Assembly (NCBI GenBank): GCA_026929865.2
Contig: CM049403.1
Span: 3,303,501-3,367,500 of the forward strand
Direction: 5' to 3'
From: Hyperoplus lanceolatus
Taxonomy: Eukaryota; Chordata; Actinopteri; Uranoscopiformes; Ammodytidae
Length of the DNA: 64,000 nucleotides
The notes below the pieces were generated by a model. It ran no database searches and was not told the DNA's origin. It was given only the letters and a program-made list of their open reading frames with translations. The position numbers and the translations under genes were made by a program. Within the stretch, counting starts at the first letter, position 1, and every line of letters begins with the position of its first letter. Of the stretch, positions 49,531 through 61,914 are shown piece by piece.

Positions 49531-50029
49531 TACACCATAGGACATAAAATAAATAGGCCTAAATAAAATAGCTTCAAATGACAATGCCAGAAAAAATTCA
49601 CATTACATTCAAGTTAAATTAAGAGAAAAAAGGTTCTTGAATGCTAGAGCTACAATAACACAATAACAAAGTGCAAATAAAATGTTTGTGTATGACTTGT
49701 ATTACTTGTAAACCGAAGTCAGATTTTGTATTACAAGATATAACACAAATGGTTTGAACCATGCGATTGGAAGCACAGACTGCATACAGTGGAATTCGTT
49801 GACAGAACTTATTACATGGCACTTTGAAAATCCTATGTAATTCACGGCATTCTACAGGTCTGTTATTTCCAGCAAGACAGACCTCTGTCAAGGGTATAAT
49901 GACTGTTGCTAAGGACCTACGTCATAGTTTTGATGGATAGACGTCCACAAACAGGGCTACTACTCCTTCAGAAAACAATGGAATACTTTTTCGACATGAC
50001 TCAGGAGAGCAGGAACTCAGGAGTCATGG

Positions 50030-50967
50030 TTAAAGCCACTACGAGTAACATGGCACGTTGGCGTCCCCTTTGGACAAAAGCGGTAGTATTTTTATGACGC
50101 CCGCTATCGCAAAGCTGTTTTCTAGCTTGTGCCAGGCGCGTGAGTGTGAACTGAGAAGGGAGCAATATAGTGCATGTCCGTGTGTTGAAAGTGTGAGGAC
50201 TCTTTTTGGCTCCGTGAGAGTGGTTTTGACACTGCATGAACTAATGCCAGTCACTGCCACACGCACCTGATTGCAATGAGTTGATGCAGCAGTGTCACCT
50301 AACTACTCTCTCACGGAGCTGAAAGATTACGTGTCCGACTCCTCACAGAAAGCGAATGAACGATAGACGGCAGTTAGTATGGATCACGATGAGGTAATGT
50401 GTTTATGTTGTTGTAAATAATTACTATTTCAGATAATGGTTATCTGATGATGGTGAAGCAAAGCAAACTTTGTGTTAGTACCAACCGCTCATTCATTTAG
50501 GAGTAAACACTGCAGTCTAGTTTCGCTCGTGAAATTGTATACACGTTGCTTGGCAACGCCCTCGTCCCCCGTAGCCTATATCACTCTCCCTTTTAGCTTT
50601 TCTTCATTGCATTTTCTTTTTTTTCTTTGATGGTTCAGCCCCGTTATCAGTCATTATGACGACAAATAACTGTATCAAACAAGGCTCCCGCTCCCCTTCC
50701 CTCACCTGGAGGGATAGGCTTCTCAATTCACGTTGCTGCGCCACACTGAAATCTGCGACCAATACGGATATGTGACCATAGAGCTTGCACGAGCAAACCG
50801 AAAATCGGACTGGGTATGCGACCAGACCAAAAGCAGTAATAAAAACTATTTAAAAACCTCTTTCTTTGCACTGATGGTCTCGTTTGCTGATAAAGGTAAT
50901 TTATGATTATCAGAGGAAACATGAGGCTGTTTAAAATATATTTAAATGTTACTCGTAGCCGCTTTAA
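50030..50967. mobile_element. TTAA-bounded element, family B
   Basis: TTAA at 50030-50033 and 50964-50967. Inside the TTAA, AGCCACTACGAGTAACAT is the inverse of ATGTTACTCGTAGCCGCT with two mismatches. 938 bp, no transposase frame recognised. Confidence 0.83.
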
Positions 50968-51945
50968 TATCCGACAGGAATCCAGTCAAGATGACGTGAG
51001 TACGTTTGGCCGCATATTGACAGTTAGCCTATACAGTAACTTCAGGCTGCAGCTGGTTAGTTGTTAAAGTTAACCCACCGCCGCAGCTTCATCTTCCATA
51101 TTGCCGCGAGTGGGGATTAAGGAAGTAACGTTGCCTGCTAACTTCCTGCTATTTCAAAATAAAAGCCAACTCACGTTTGTCTCGTTAAATACTCATGTTA
51201 AGCCAGTGAAATGATTTTAATCTGAAGCCGTAGCCTGTTTGGTGCCCCGAGACTCAGGAAACAGAAATATTGCAAAAATAATAATAATGGCGAGACAAAA
51301 TAGCCTTATAACATTTCGTGTCCTCTCGTTTTTGTCAATGAACATGAAGAGATATTTTTGTAAACCACATTTAGTCCCGTTTTTATTGGTCAACAATAAA
51401 GCATTATATATTTGATTATAGTCTTCGTCACATGACCATTTACGTTGCGTCTCGTCTCGTTTCTGTCAAAATTCGGAGATGTTTGGGGCAATCCGTGACT
51501 ACTGTTGTTCTCCATTGTTGTTCTACTAATTCCGGCAGGGAGTACGCTTGGTGATGACGTATGTATCGTATTACGACGTGATGATGTATGCATGAAGTAG
51601 CAATCGTGCCCGGGCCTTTGGGAGCAGTGTGACCAGTGGGGCCAGCGAGGGAGTGGGGAGGGGGGGCAATCTTCACCCTGCCCTTAGACCCTTAGCTCGG
51701 CTGAGAAAAAACTCCCAGTAAAAAAACCTTTATCGGGATTAAAAAAAATTGAGAAATCTCAGGGAGAGTTGACAGAGTAAGGGATCCCTCTCCCAGGACG
51801 GACATCCTGCATTAGATGTCATAAGTAGAGAAAAATCACGAAGGACTTAAATCATTGACTAGATGTTTACTGTAATGTGTGTAATGTAATTCCCCTTTTT
51901 ACCAGGAGGTTGGTCACCATGTACTTGTCTTTTCTTCATGTCCAG

Positions 51946-52010
51946 ATTCTGTGGTTTCGGAGAGCAGTGCTCTCTGGTCTGACAACCTGCACTGTGCTCA
52001 ACATCCTCTG
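51946..52010 (+). CDS. Transporter exon 10, last exon seen (helix 7 start)
   Basis: 65 nt; acceptor tttcttcatgtccag, donor gtaaga. Encodes ILWFRRAVLSGLTTCTVLNI and L, then two bases (tg) of a split codon. WFRR before a hydrophobic run fits a cytosolic positive patch preceding a helix. I searched 52011-64000 by eye for an AG-bounded exon in the matching phase and found none convincing; the gene probably continues beyond the window. Confidence 0.82.
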
Positions 52011-52177
52011 GTAAGAACATTATTCTCTTTAAGGGCAACACTATGCAACATTTAAATTAAAAAATAAATTATAGTCACACAAAAATAATCCCTCTCAAGT
52101 CAACGATCACTTCAGTCCCACTAGAATAGGTGGTGGTGTGTTTATTTGCACAGCCCTCCCTCTGGCTGTATTTTACA

Positions 52178-53041
52178 TACACTCAACAAAAATATAAACG
52201 CAACACTTTTGTTTTTGCTCCCATTTTTCATGAGATGGACTTAAAGATCTAAAATTCATTCCAGATACACAATTGTACCATTTCTCTCAAACATTGTTCA
52301 CACATCTGTCTAAATGTGTGATAGTGAGCACTTCTGCTTTGCTGAGATAATCCATCCCACCTCACAGGTGTGCCACATCAAGATGCTGATTTGACATCAT
52401 GATTAGTGCACAGGTGTGCCTTAGACTGTCCACAATAAAAGGCCACCCTGAAATGTGCACTCTTGTCTCACAGCAAAATGCCACAGATGCCACAAGCATT
52501 GAGGGAGCGTGCAATTGACATGCTGACAGCAGGAATGTCAACCAGATCTGTTGCTCGTGCATTGAATGTTCATTTCTCCACCATAAGCCGTCTCCAGCAA
52601 CTTCGCACAGCCATTGAAGAGGAGTGGACCAACATTCCACAGGCCACAATTGACAATCTGATAAACTCTATGCGAAGAAGATGTTTTGCACTGCATGAGG
52701 CAAATGGTGGTGACACCAGATACTGACTGGTGCTGAGTCCCCAGACCCCCAATAAAGCAAAACAATGCACATTTCAGAGTGGCCTTTTATTGTGGACAGT
52801 CTAAGGCACACACTAATCATGATTTCAGATCAGCATCTTGATGTGGCACACCTGTGAGCTGGGATGGATTATCTCAGCAAAGCAGAAGTGCTCACTATCA
52901 CACATTTAGACAGATTTGTGAACAATGTTTGAGAGAAATGGTACGATTGTGTATCTGGAATGAATTTTAGATCTTTAAGTCCATCTCATGAAAAATGGGA
53001 GCAAAAACAAAAGTGTTGCGTTTATATTTTTGTTGAGTGTA
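52178..53041 (+). mobile_element. Internally deleted Tc1-like transposon with long inverted arms
   Basis: Begins TACACTCAACAAAAATATAA and ends with its inverse; inverted arms run about 52178-52462 and 52767-53041 with few mismatches. TA at both ends. The 300-bp centre encodes the short frame at 52478-52726 and an aataaa signal near 52752. The high arm identity suggests recent mobility. Confidence 0.92.
52478..52726 (+). CDS. 82-aa deleted Tc1-like transposase: HTH start fused to C-terminal tail
   Basis: ATG to TGA, 82 residues. Residues 1-45 (QALRERAIDMLTAGMSTRSV, ARALNVHFSTISRLQQL) are the first helix-turn-helix of a Tc1-type paired-like DNA-binding domain. Residues 45-82 (EEWTNIPQATIDNLINSMRR, then an RY end) are the C-terminal tail of the same family. 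The whole catalytic DDE core, about 250 residues in a full protein, is missing, and the junction keeps the frame. It could at most bind DNA; whether it is expressed is unknown. The first in-frame ATG was chosen. Confidence 0.75.
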   Translation: MPQMPQALRERAIDMLTAGMSTRSVARALNVHFSTISRLQQLRTAIEEEWTNIPQATIDNLINSMRRRCFALHEANGGDTRY

Positions 53042-54379
53042 GTAGCATTTGTTGGTATTGTTTGGTAAACAGAAGACTCAGGTCTAAGCTCCTCCCTGCT
53101 ACTTCAGGGGTCACAGAGCAGAAGCCCTCCACTTCCTTGACTAACACACTGAATAATAAATAAAATAAATAAATAAATATGTACTGTATGTCTAACTGGA
53201 AAGTGGTGTCCTCTCTCCCTCCTCCGGGTGTCGGTGCCTGCTCGCCCTGTAAATTATTTATTGGTCAAGTCCATTTGGATTTATGGAGCCCAATATGCCC
53301 AATATCACAATTCACGATATTTACAACTTGTACAGCATAGGACTGTACCATGGTGGATACCCCCCCCCCCCCCCCCAAGCAAGGAGAGTGTCTGGTGTGT
53401 TGTCTCAGCACCACAGGACACTTATCTATTCCTGACAATAACTTCCACAACCTCTACACAGGTCGGGGTTATGAAGGCATGGAATCCAGGCCGAATGACT
53501 ATGTTTTGGGCACAGTAATCAGGCTACTGTATGTTCCAGCCATCATTTAGTTAGGTTTCCATTGTTTAATTGTTCAAATCCATTCAATAGATAGCTTTTC
53601 AAGACAACGTTTAGTATTAGACGATAGCTGTTTACACTGCACAAAGTAATACAAGGGTTGTGTGTGAAATGACCAAATATGTTAAAGGTATGGCTAGAAA
53701 AGTGTTACTGGAGATTAAAAAGTCCCATTTAAGACAGATGTTGAAATTCAGAAAAACTCAAAAGACTGGTGCATTCTGGGTAGGAACATTTAACGTTCTA
53801 TATCCTGCACTCCTCCACATAGGAACAAGCCTCAAGGGTCACCAGTTTGGAGTCGGATTGGACTTTGTTTCAATAGTATTTGACAATTGAATCTCTTCAC
53901 TAAATACGGTTAGCAATCCTAAACAGAGGCTGTATGGACATTACAAGTAACTGTTCATTTTGTTTTTGCATGTGTTGGGATATATGTTGGTGTGTGTGCA
54001 TGTTGTTCTTTGTCCAATTCATTTAGCTTAGGTAAGCTATCCTAATAATGTTTAGCAACACAAATACATGAACCATACACATGAGACAATACCATTTCTC
54101 AATTGTAAATGCACCACATTTTGATCAATGCATTTGTTCTGATTAATAGACTTGCTTGAACTCTTATTCTTCCAAAGTATTAGTCGAGAACTTTGAGCTT
54201 CATGCTATGGATGTTTGGCTCCATGTGTGTGTGTCTATTTGGATCATTGAGATATGTGGAAGAAAACGAGTGATAGCAGAGACAGTAGCTCTTTAAATCA
54301 GTACTCTCCAAACTCAGTTCCTCGGGCTAATATCTATACACATTTCACACACACACACACACACACATACGGTATATAT
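53042..54379. other. Unassigned sequence
   Basis: Contains a poly-C run at about 53360-53377, a fragment reading ttatggagcccaatatgccc at about 53281 that may be a retroposon tail, and (AC)n at about 54343-54367. No exon found. Confidence 0.4.
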
Positions 54380-54839
54380 ATATAAATTAGGGCTGTCAAA
54401 TTAACACGTTAATTTCGATTAATTAATCAATCACAGAAAAATTAACGCAATTAAAAAAATTAACGCAGATTAATCGCACTTCTATATTGCCCTTTGACCC
54501 GGTGCAAAAGAGGTGAGATGATAGCGGAGCTGCACCTGTATCTTGCGGACACGGCCCGCACGGGATTAAAGAGTAAAGAAAGAAGCAGGGGAAAGGGGCC
54601 GAGGACTCTATGTTATGGGCTGCTCCGGGCAAATAAGCATGAAGGTAGGAATACGTCTTATGTTATTCTCGCAGTGTCTGTGCATTATTGATTTAGTGGG
54701 TAGGCACCCACTAACAATGTAGGTTCAAAACAGTAGGCCTATCTCTCAATCTCTGTCTCACTTTTGTTTGCTGGTTGCGATCGTCTCAACGGAACACCCG
54801 CCCCCTCTCACTCTTTCTAGCATATGCCTGTCTTTTTTC

Positions 54840-56004
54840 TAGGGATGGGGCCGATCCGATCCAGTATCGGTATCGGGTCCGATATGGGCGAAATCTACGG
54901 GTCGGATATCGGACTGACAGCTCCGATATAAAATCCGATAAAACAAATAAAAAAAAGAAAAATTTGATCTATTTATTTTATTTTTTTTTTTAACTATGAA
55001 AGAGTGAAAGCCCTGCGCGAGCAGATGCCGACGTTCGGTGGAGGGAGATATCATTTGAATACTCGTTCTAAAAAAACTCACCAAAGTCTGAGTTTCTTAC
55101 TTTTTCCCCGTGGAAGCGAACAGAGCTGTTGTTCCGTTCCAAATCAGCTGTGCCATCGTAGCTTAAATGAGTTTATTAATCCATCCTGGAACATGCATTT
55201 TCGGGGATTTATAAATCCATACAAAAGATCCAATATTGATAGTCTTTTGTATCCATATTATATCCATTATTGACCGCGTATTCCTATGATGCAAGGCAGT
55301 CACTGTTGATTGGCAATAGCAGCACTGCACAGGGAATTTAAACTAACAGCTAAGCTAACGTTAGCATTTCGCCGAGCACTGCTTTCCCTTCCGAGATCAC
55401 GCTAATGTTGTGGGAAACACATATGCTGATATTCTTCCTCCCTCTCTGTATTCCTACTGCGCTTGGTGCCGCTTTTAGTTTGCCTCACTCTGACAATGTC
55501 ACGTAGCCAACAGCTGGTGTATCACCGATTGCTCTTTGAAAGGACGGTGGCCAACTAGGTCAAAGTTCAAATAATTTGATAATTTACTTTAAATGAGCAT
55601 TAAATTTATATTTGAACAATTGTTGTATATATAACGTGTATATCTGAGTAGTAATATTTGCTGACAACATATATTGCAGTTTAAGCTACTTGTGCAAAAA
55701 AAAAAACATAAAATATATATATAGAAAAATATATATATTTGGAATACTGAATTGAGCTTTGAATACAAACTTAACAAACAAGTTTTCCGATATTCAAATT
55801 ATTCGGCCCGGCCCTAATGCATTCGTGTATATTTCTTGCTCAGAATTGCTTAAGCCTTCCTAGCCTTACACATAAAGTCACCACAAACAAAGAAATGTAG
55901 AATAATTATGATATCGTATCGGACAGTATCGGTATCAGCCGATATCCAAAACCCAGATATCGGAATCAGATCGGAAGTAAAAATAGTGGATCGGTGCATC
56001 CCTA
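54840..56004. mobile_element. Nested hAT element (TAGGGATG…GCATCCCTA), perfect duplication CTTTTTTC
   Basis: CTTTTTTC at 54832-54839 is repeated at 56005-56012. Ends read TAGGGATGGGGCCGATCC and GGATCGGTGCATCCCTA, with GATATCGG/CCGATATC subterminal motifs. The interior carries part of a third element related to 42128-42611: aatactcgttct near 55061, and a right end attcggcccggcccta at 55816. Confidence 0.9.
55050..55816. mobile_element. Third-level hAT fragment related to 42128-42611
   Basis: The right terminus (attcggcccggcccta) matches that of 42128-42611, as do the tttgaatactcgttct and aaaaaaactcacc motifs at the left. The left terminus is not found, so this may be truncated. Confidence 0.5.
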
Positions 56005-56303
56005 CTTTTTTCCTCCTTTTGTGTGTGTGTGTGTGTGTGTGTGCGTCATTTAGCCTGCTTGTTTTTTTGTGTTTTTTTTCTTTTGGCGCTAGTAGTTCCT
56101 TAATATATTTAATGTAGAAGCCTGGCTGAGGGGAGGAGACAGAAGTTACGAGAGACGCAGAGAGAGAGACGAACGGTAGCCTATAGGCCTACAGTTGTTT
56201 ATAAACAGGCATATAAGTGTGCGATTAATTTAGATTAATTAATCACAGAGCCTGTAATTAATTAGATGAATTTTTTTTATCGCTTGACAGCCCTAATATA
56301 AAT

Positions 56304-58234
56304 ATATAATGTATATCAGTCATTCTTGAGAACCAGGACAAAAGCCCGTCTTCCTTATGTAACTGCTGTTATGTTTAAAACTAAAAATATTTAAAATTGT
56401 AGATGTTATTAGGGATTAAGATTAGAATGTCTGGAGCACAATTATCCCCTTAAATTTTATTTTATCATTATTATGTCAAATGTACGACACTTTTTATCTT
56501 CTCACGACGTCCAAAACAGTGTGTCCTCAGAGAAGATTTCAATCTTTCATATGCAATAAAACCTATTAAAAATGTACTTTAATAATTAAAAATAGCTTTT
56601 CTTCACCAAAAGAAACACTAAACAATCTCTCATATCAATAAAAACTGCTACAACACATTCATGTTTTATAAGGATTCTAAGTGGTGGGACCACTTTACTG
56701 TAGGTCAACATCGTCAGACATCTCATTATTAAAAAGTAATAAAATCTGGCGAAATAAGGGGCAGCTGTCACTTTGAAGGACCTCTTGTCAAATTCTACCT
56801 CTGCAGAGTGCATTAGAGTCAGACAGGCTCTGATAAGTTTTAGAATATTTTACATTCCGAATCTTGAAAGTCCTGTGTCACAACCATGATATGTCAACAC
56901 CGACTTGCAATTTCTGAAGAAGTTATTTGAATTTTTTTTATCATTTTATTTTCCTGAAGTAGTTCATACTAGCACCTAACATCAACAGAAAAACCAAATG
57001 GCTATACTAGATAAATTCCATTTGTTATGTTTAAGAAAGGTTAAATATGTCAACACCGTCAGACATGAAATCTGAAGGAGTTGACATCTGTATATGTATG
57101 TTTAGTATATGTTGGATACATACATACATGTAATTTAATTTGCCGAAACATAGGGTTTGTATTTTTTCAACATTGCACCCTGTTTTGTCCCACTTCTCAA
57201 GAATCACTGATATAATAATAATGTCTTGGTTTTATATAGCGCCTTTCAAGTACAAGCAAGGGCTGAAAAAATAAGTAAATGAATTAACAAATATATATAA
57301 ACTGGTCAGACTACCGAACACACTGTGCACTATTCCTCTAAATGCTGCAGGTATGATGCTAATCCAACAACTCCTGTGTTGGTTCATATATCTATTGACC
57401 CTTTCTGAAGACATGCTGTGCACCTTGTTTGAGGCCCATTTTAAAACTCCAGAAGAGGCTCTTATGTTGCACTGCTTGCATTGGAACACCCATGAGAGAT
57501 TTTCACTGAGCTATATCCACTCAAACATTTGGCTGTTATGTGACCTTTGGTGTACTTTACTCATCAGCTTCTGGCAAAACAACATACAAGCAGCTCTGCA
57601 ACAATAAGTCTCTCTCTCTCTCTCTCTTCTGGGATACTTCTACTGAGATTTATGAGCTCCTGGGCTGCATTTCTTTTTCTTTTGTGCCCAAACACACCAG
57701 ATTCAGAGAGCAGTGTTCCGTGGCAAAGTAATGCCCCCGTAATGGCAGTTTTTTCACTCGAGAGCCCCATTTATCAATGCATGATAACATTTCAAAGAGC
57801 GTTTTTTCAATGCTCTGTAAACAGGGCTTCACTTTCTCTCGCTACACATAAAGAGGCCCTTGGTTAAGATGTGCACTGCAAAACAAACAAAAAAAACAAC
57901 ATATACCCTTTTACTTTCAGTTTAGTAAATGCAGAATTAGATAAGCCTTCAACAAAGTGTTGTTTTTCACATGGTGACTACGTGTTAAGATTTTTTGCAC
58001 ATACAGGGTGGCCTTAAAGGTAGTTTACACTATAGCCACTGCGTCTGCTTTCATATAGTCACTCTAAAGAACAATCTTTTGACAACACTATTCTCTCAAG
58101 AGTTATGGTAGATGCACAGGATTAATATGTGCCCCCGATGTAGACACAGTACCTACAATGAAGATTTCAGTGTCAGATTACACATAATGAAAGGACTGGT
58201 TGCAAAAAAAAGCTGCAATCAGGCCGTATCATGC
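56304..58234. other. Unassigned sequence
   Basis: A retroposon-tail-like piece at about 57225-57260 (ttttatatagcgcctttcaa) and a (CT)n run at about 57608-57627. A candidate exon start at 57351 was tested and fails. Confidence 0.4.
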
Positions 58235-58878
58235 TTCAAAGGTGAAGTAAGCGATATATTTATGTTAATATACGCACTTTATTCATACAGTGATTACTTA
58301 TATAGTGTGCGCATTTCATACAGCCGATCTCTCACCTGCTCTGCATGTATACGGCAAATAAACTTTTTTGGGATCCCACTACTGATAGCCAATCAGAAGA
58401 GAGAACGCGTCAAACCGGCACCCGTCTCACTGCCGGTGCACGTGCAGAGCGACAGATGGGTGAATGTGTATGCGCCTACAATGGCGGAGCAGGTAAAAAT
58501 CCTTCCCAATGTCTGTTTTGATGGTTTTTATCATGTTTTATCACACTTACGGATCTGAGATGATGCTAGATAACTCGCTGCTTGAAGACCGCAGTGCATT
58601 AATGTGGTGACGTGGGGACAAGGGAGGGGACTGCTAACTGCAGTCACTGACAGGAAGTTAGCTAAACTGACCATTACGCTCCCCCCTGGGTTTGCAGCAG
58701 GGGGGAGGGGCGGAGAAGCTGAGACTTGGGTAAGAGCAAGAGTGTCCCGAAAATCTACATAGTTTTTTGTGATGTGATTCGTGTCAGGTTGCTCTATAGC
58801 AGTTTTTAACAAGAAATTAAGACCAGAAAAGTAGTATAATAGGATCTCTCATGAATAAATCGCTTACTTCACCTTTAA
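58235..58878. mobile_element. TTAA-bounded MITE, family A, long copy
   Basis: Left end AAAGGTGAAGTAAGCG is the exact inverse of the right CGCTTACTTCACCTTT. Flanks are TTCA (decayed) and TTAA. Its left half is the inverse of 33607-33847; its right half adds text matching 33420-33600 inverted. Confidence 0.85.
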
Positions 58879-59078
58879 TGAGGCTGACTTGCAGACTGGT
58901 GTTGTGGTTGGCTTAAAGTGTGCATTAAGGGCTCAGAATGCTTCACAGGAAGTACTGTTTCAGATCATGGAATATTTGAAAATCATCTCCCCAAACCCTT
59001 TACACATTTACCAAAAGAAACCAGCAGACAGGCATGAGTACTTCTCACATGAATTGGTTTGTACACAGTTAAAGACTA

Positions 59079-59565
59079 TTAAAGTGTAACTGCACCCTTT
59101 TACTTGTTTTTTGAGATATAAGCTGAATTAAATCACTATGTTGTGAAGGAACACATATATGCTGGTGTTAATATTGAAAAAAATTGCAATATGTTAAATA
59201 TCGGCAATTTAAGAAATGTTTTGTATTGTAAATCATTTTCGAACTTTACTAAGATTTGAAAAAAACTTTTTCCTTCGGATTCGAAAAATGACGTACATGG
59301 GACTTTTTTGACCCCATGTACGTCATCACGTCGCCGCAAAGCCAGGCACGCTCTTCACAGGTCCATGGCTGGTCCATAAGCGTCTACTGTTATACTGTCC
59401 CTCCAAGGATGTTATTTCGGGGGTTAACACCCTTCACTTCTACCGACAGTGTGTCTGCAATATCTCGCTTGCGCGAACACACACACATGCAGACACACAC
59501 ACACACAGACCCGGACTCGTTCATTGTTTCACTTTATTGACACATGCTACCGCTCGCTCTCCTCG

Positions 59566-59632
<67 letters not shown>

Positions 59633-60009
59633 CCGCTCGTTCACTTGCGCTACTCGGTCTCCTAACACTACGATAGAAACACCCGCCAACAATTTAGAAT
59701 AAGAAAAGCCCTCCACCTCAGACGACCTATCTGTGTGGCATATATGAGCTCACTGTGTAGCTACAGTGCCGTTAGACTTTGTGTCACTCGATATTTCAAT
59801 GAAGTCATGTCATTCAGATCTTCCTGAGTGATAGCTAGCAGCTAGCCCCCTCCTTCACAGACACCGCGCCCCCTCCCTCCCGAATGTCGGCCGGCTGATG
59901 TCGGAATGTTTAAAAACAATGGTTCTCAAACGGAATTCAGAATCCATGGTCCGAAAGCATTTTTCAAAATCGTGCAGTAGCTCAAACAGGGGGTGCAGTT
60001 ACCCTTTAA
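59079..60009. mobile_element. TTAA-bounded element, family C
   Basis: TTAA at 59079-59082 and 60006-60009. Left end TTAAAGTGTAACTGCACCC matches the inverse of the right end at 18 of 19 positions. Contains a 13-bp perfect inverted pair at 59289-59325 and a (CA)n run at about 59567-59630. No transposase frame. Confidence 0.85.
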
Positions 60010-60863
60010 AGATGTGAACTTCTTCCTTGTAACATGCTTCCCACAGCTTTTTCATTCTTTGCAAACACACTCGCAAAAACCATGAAACCTTTAAGGTGAG
60101 ACTGCCCCAAAAGTGTTCACGGTTATCTTCCTTTTAATCAATTTTGGCACCTCGCTTGTTGAAATGACATGAGGAATAATGATTTTTTTTCATTTCCATT
60201 TCCTAGAATATGTTTTTTCGAAGAGTTTATTGCTCTAGAGCCTTTTTTAAAACTACTAAAAACAAAAGCATTCCATCTTTCATTGCTTTCTTCATGTCGT
60301 GTATCTTTCAAATAGCTTCCTTTTTTTTAGACTGGGAAATATTCTTCACATTTATTCTTATCTAATAGTTTAAAATGATGATGGAATTACTAATCTAAAA
60401 AAGTTTATGTACCGCATTTGAATGAACAATAATTTGTTCTTTTTCAAAAGGCGTTTGAAGGCCTTCACAGTTTGTCATTCTAAGTTGAGTGAAGTCCTCA
60501 CCAGATGCTAATGCTCCCCTGTGCCCCTATAGCTCTCTCTCTCTCTCTCTCTCGCTCTTATCACAACACTTCTATTTTGGGGGCCTGTGTTCCCCTCGCT
60601 TGACATCCTGGTAAGCAATTTCCCTCTGCCTCTATTTTTTAGGACCATAATTTTGATTGATAATTATCGTCCGGGACATAATTCTGTTGGAGCCACCCGG
60701 CAGAGTGAAAGCCCTAGTAGAATAAAATATAAAATGGTGTGTTGTCGGGTGCATTCGAGCGTGGCCACAACAAATGAATGGATAAATCTCTCTCGGAGCT
60801 GCACATTGTGCCACTGCCAATTCAAAGAGACCAACAGCACAGTGCCGCAGAGAGTGGAGAAAA

Positions 60864-60902
<39 letters not shown>

Positions 60903-61290
60903 GACAAACTTTATGGCCCTTTGCTTTCAAACCTGTGATTCATCCTCTTTCCCAGTCTCCTGCTTTTGTTTTTCGAAAAGCCCTCAAAGACTAGCTGTAT
61001 CAGAGAGGATTAGCAGGCCCATTTCCACCAAACTTAAACCCAGGGAAATCCCCTTGTAAAGGCCTGGTTGGGACTGCGCTGTGTATTATAGAACAATCGA
61101 CGCAGTGCAGTCTGTGTGAGTCCACATGAAAGTGAAGGCTGGATCAGGATCAGGAGGTATGTTGTAGTTGTTCCGGAGTTTTTGATTGGATCACCCATAG
61201 CAGATCTTTGCCACTGTTTTCACCAAGATGTAAATGTGAAAACTTTACTTATTCTGAGCTTACAAACACATGCCTAAAAGTTAAGACTAA
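60010..61290. other. Unassigned sequence with two (CT)n runs
   Basis: (CT)n at about 60535-60553 and 60867-60898. Long frames across the second run are repeat artefacts; no supported exon. Confidence 0.45.
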
Positions 61291-61570
61291 CCCTGCGTTC
61301 CAATCCCCATACTTCCCTACTATTTATTATGCCAGAAAAAGATATAGGATGTCCCAATACAAGCACGTCAATTGTAGTATGCTGAAAATAATTAGATGCC
61401 CCATTAACTCCAATTGCAATTTGGAGTATTCATCTTTATTCTTGACATTTCTCGACATAATGAAAAATTATCTTCCTTATCTGTTTTTTCTCTCCTGTGG
61501 CCCTAAAACTCTTCTGTACTTTAGTCTGTTGTGTAGTATAAAGAAAAGGTATGTGATTTGGAACGCAGGG
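61291..61570. mobile_element. 280-bp MITE, CCCTGCGTTCCAA family, copy 4 (inverted)
   Basis: Perfect 13-bp ends with TAA on both flanks; runs opposite to copies 1-3. Confidence 0.88.
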
Positions 61571-61914
61571 TAAGTCTTTATTCTTGACCTTGGAAACAGT
61601 AGTTAACAGGCCAACAAAAAAATGTGGAAGGAAAACATCACATCAAAAGTGTGTCCTAGACCAATGATTTTCATACTCGAAACTGATTGGTTGAATCATG
61701 CCTATAAGCTGGTGTGGACATACGTACATGTACAGTTGTTTAAAACACATACAAACATTGTAAATTGAAAAAATTAGCTCCCAGTGTTGACAACAAAATG
61801 ATTTTCGGAAGCACTTCTGTTAGCAAGTCCACGGTGTTAGTGTACCTTTAACACACTGAGGAGATTGATTCAGAGCTACATTTTAAAACAGTATTATTAA
61901 TAGGCTAATATTTA

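Larger units (their letters stand above)
48405..51667. mobile_element. Insertion complex inside the retroposon fragment
   Basis: Starts AAGAGCGCACTCACACTAG, the terminal motif of the element at 25031-25346, followed by similar text. From about 48781 (tagtgttgtttttggcggcc, then many ttttagtcta repeats) another element starts; matching tttagt/gtctcgtttctgtca text returns at about 51300-51480. Within lie a LINE-tail-like fragment (49360-49530) and the TTAA-bounded element at 50030-50967. The order of insertions cannot be fully resolved by eye. Confidence 0.5.
48333..51845 (+). mobile_element. Retroposon 3' fragment split by a 3.3-kb insertion complex
   Basis: 48333-48404 (caaatttatttatatagccc, atttgcctcagtgggctt) and 51668-51845 (caccctgcccttagaccctt, gctgagaaaaaactcccagt, ctcccaggacggacat) are two parts that lie together in the copy at 61915-62200. 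They are therefore one repeat interrupted at 48405-51667. Confidence 0.7.
54388..56295 (+). mobile_element. hAT-like TAGGGCTGTCAA element, copy 3, perfect duplication ATATAAAT
   Basis: ATATAAAT at 54380-54387 is repeated at 56296-56303. Ends TAGGGCTGTCAA and TTGACAGCCCTA. It contains the nested element 54840-56004 and a short (TG)n run at about 56018-56043, at the same place as the (TG)n in copy 1. Confidence 0.92.

Noticed and set aside
57351..57410. Possible transporter exon 11 starting after aaatgctgcag
   Set aside because: It enters in the right phase but meets a stop after about 19 codons without a preceding GT donor that fits.
58112..58558. 148-codon plus-strand frame
   Set aside because: It spans the left half of a TTAA-bounded MITE (58235-58878), so it is a chance frame in a non-coding element.
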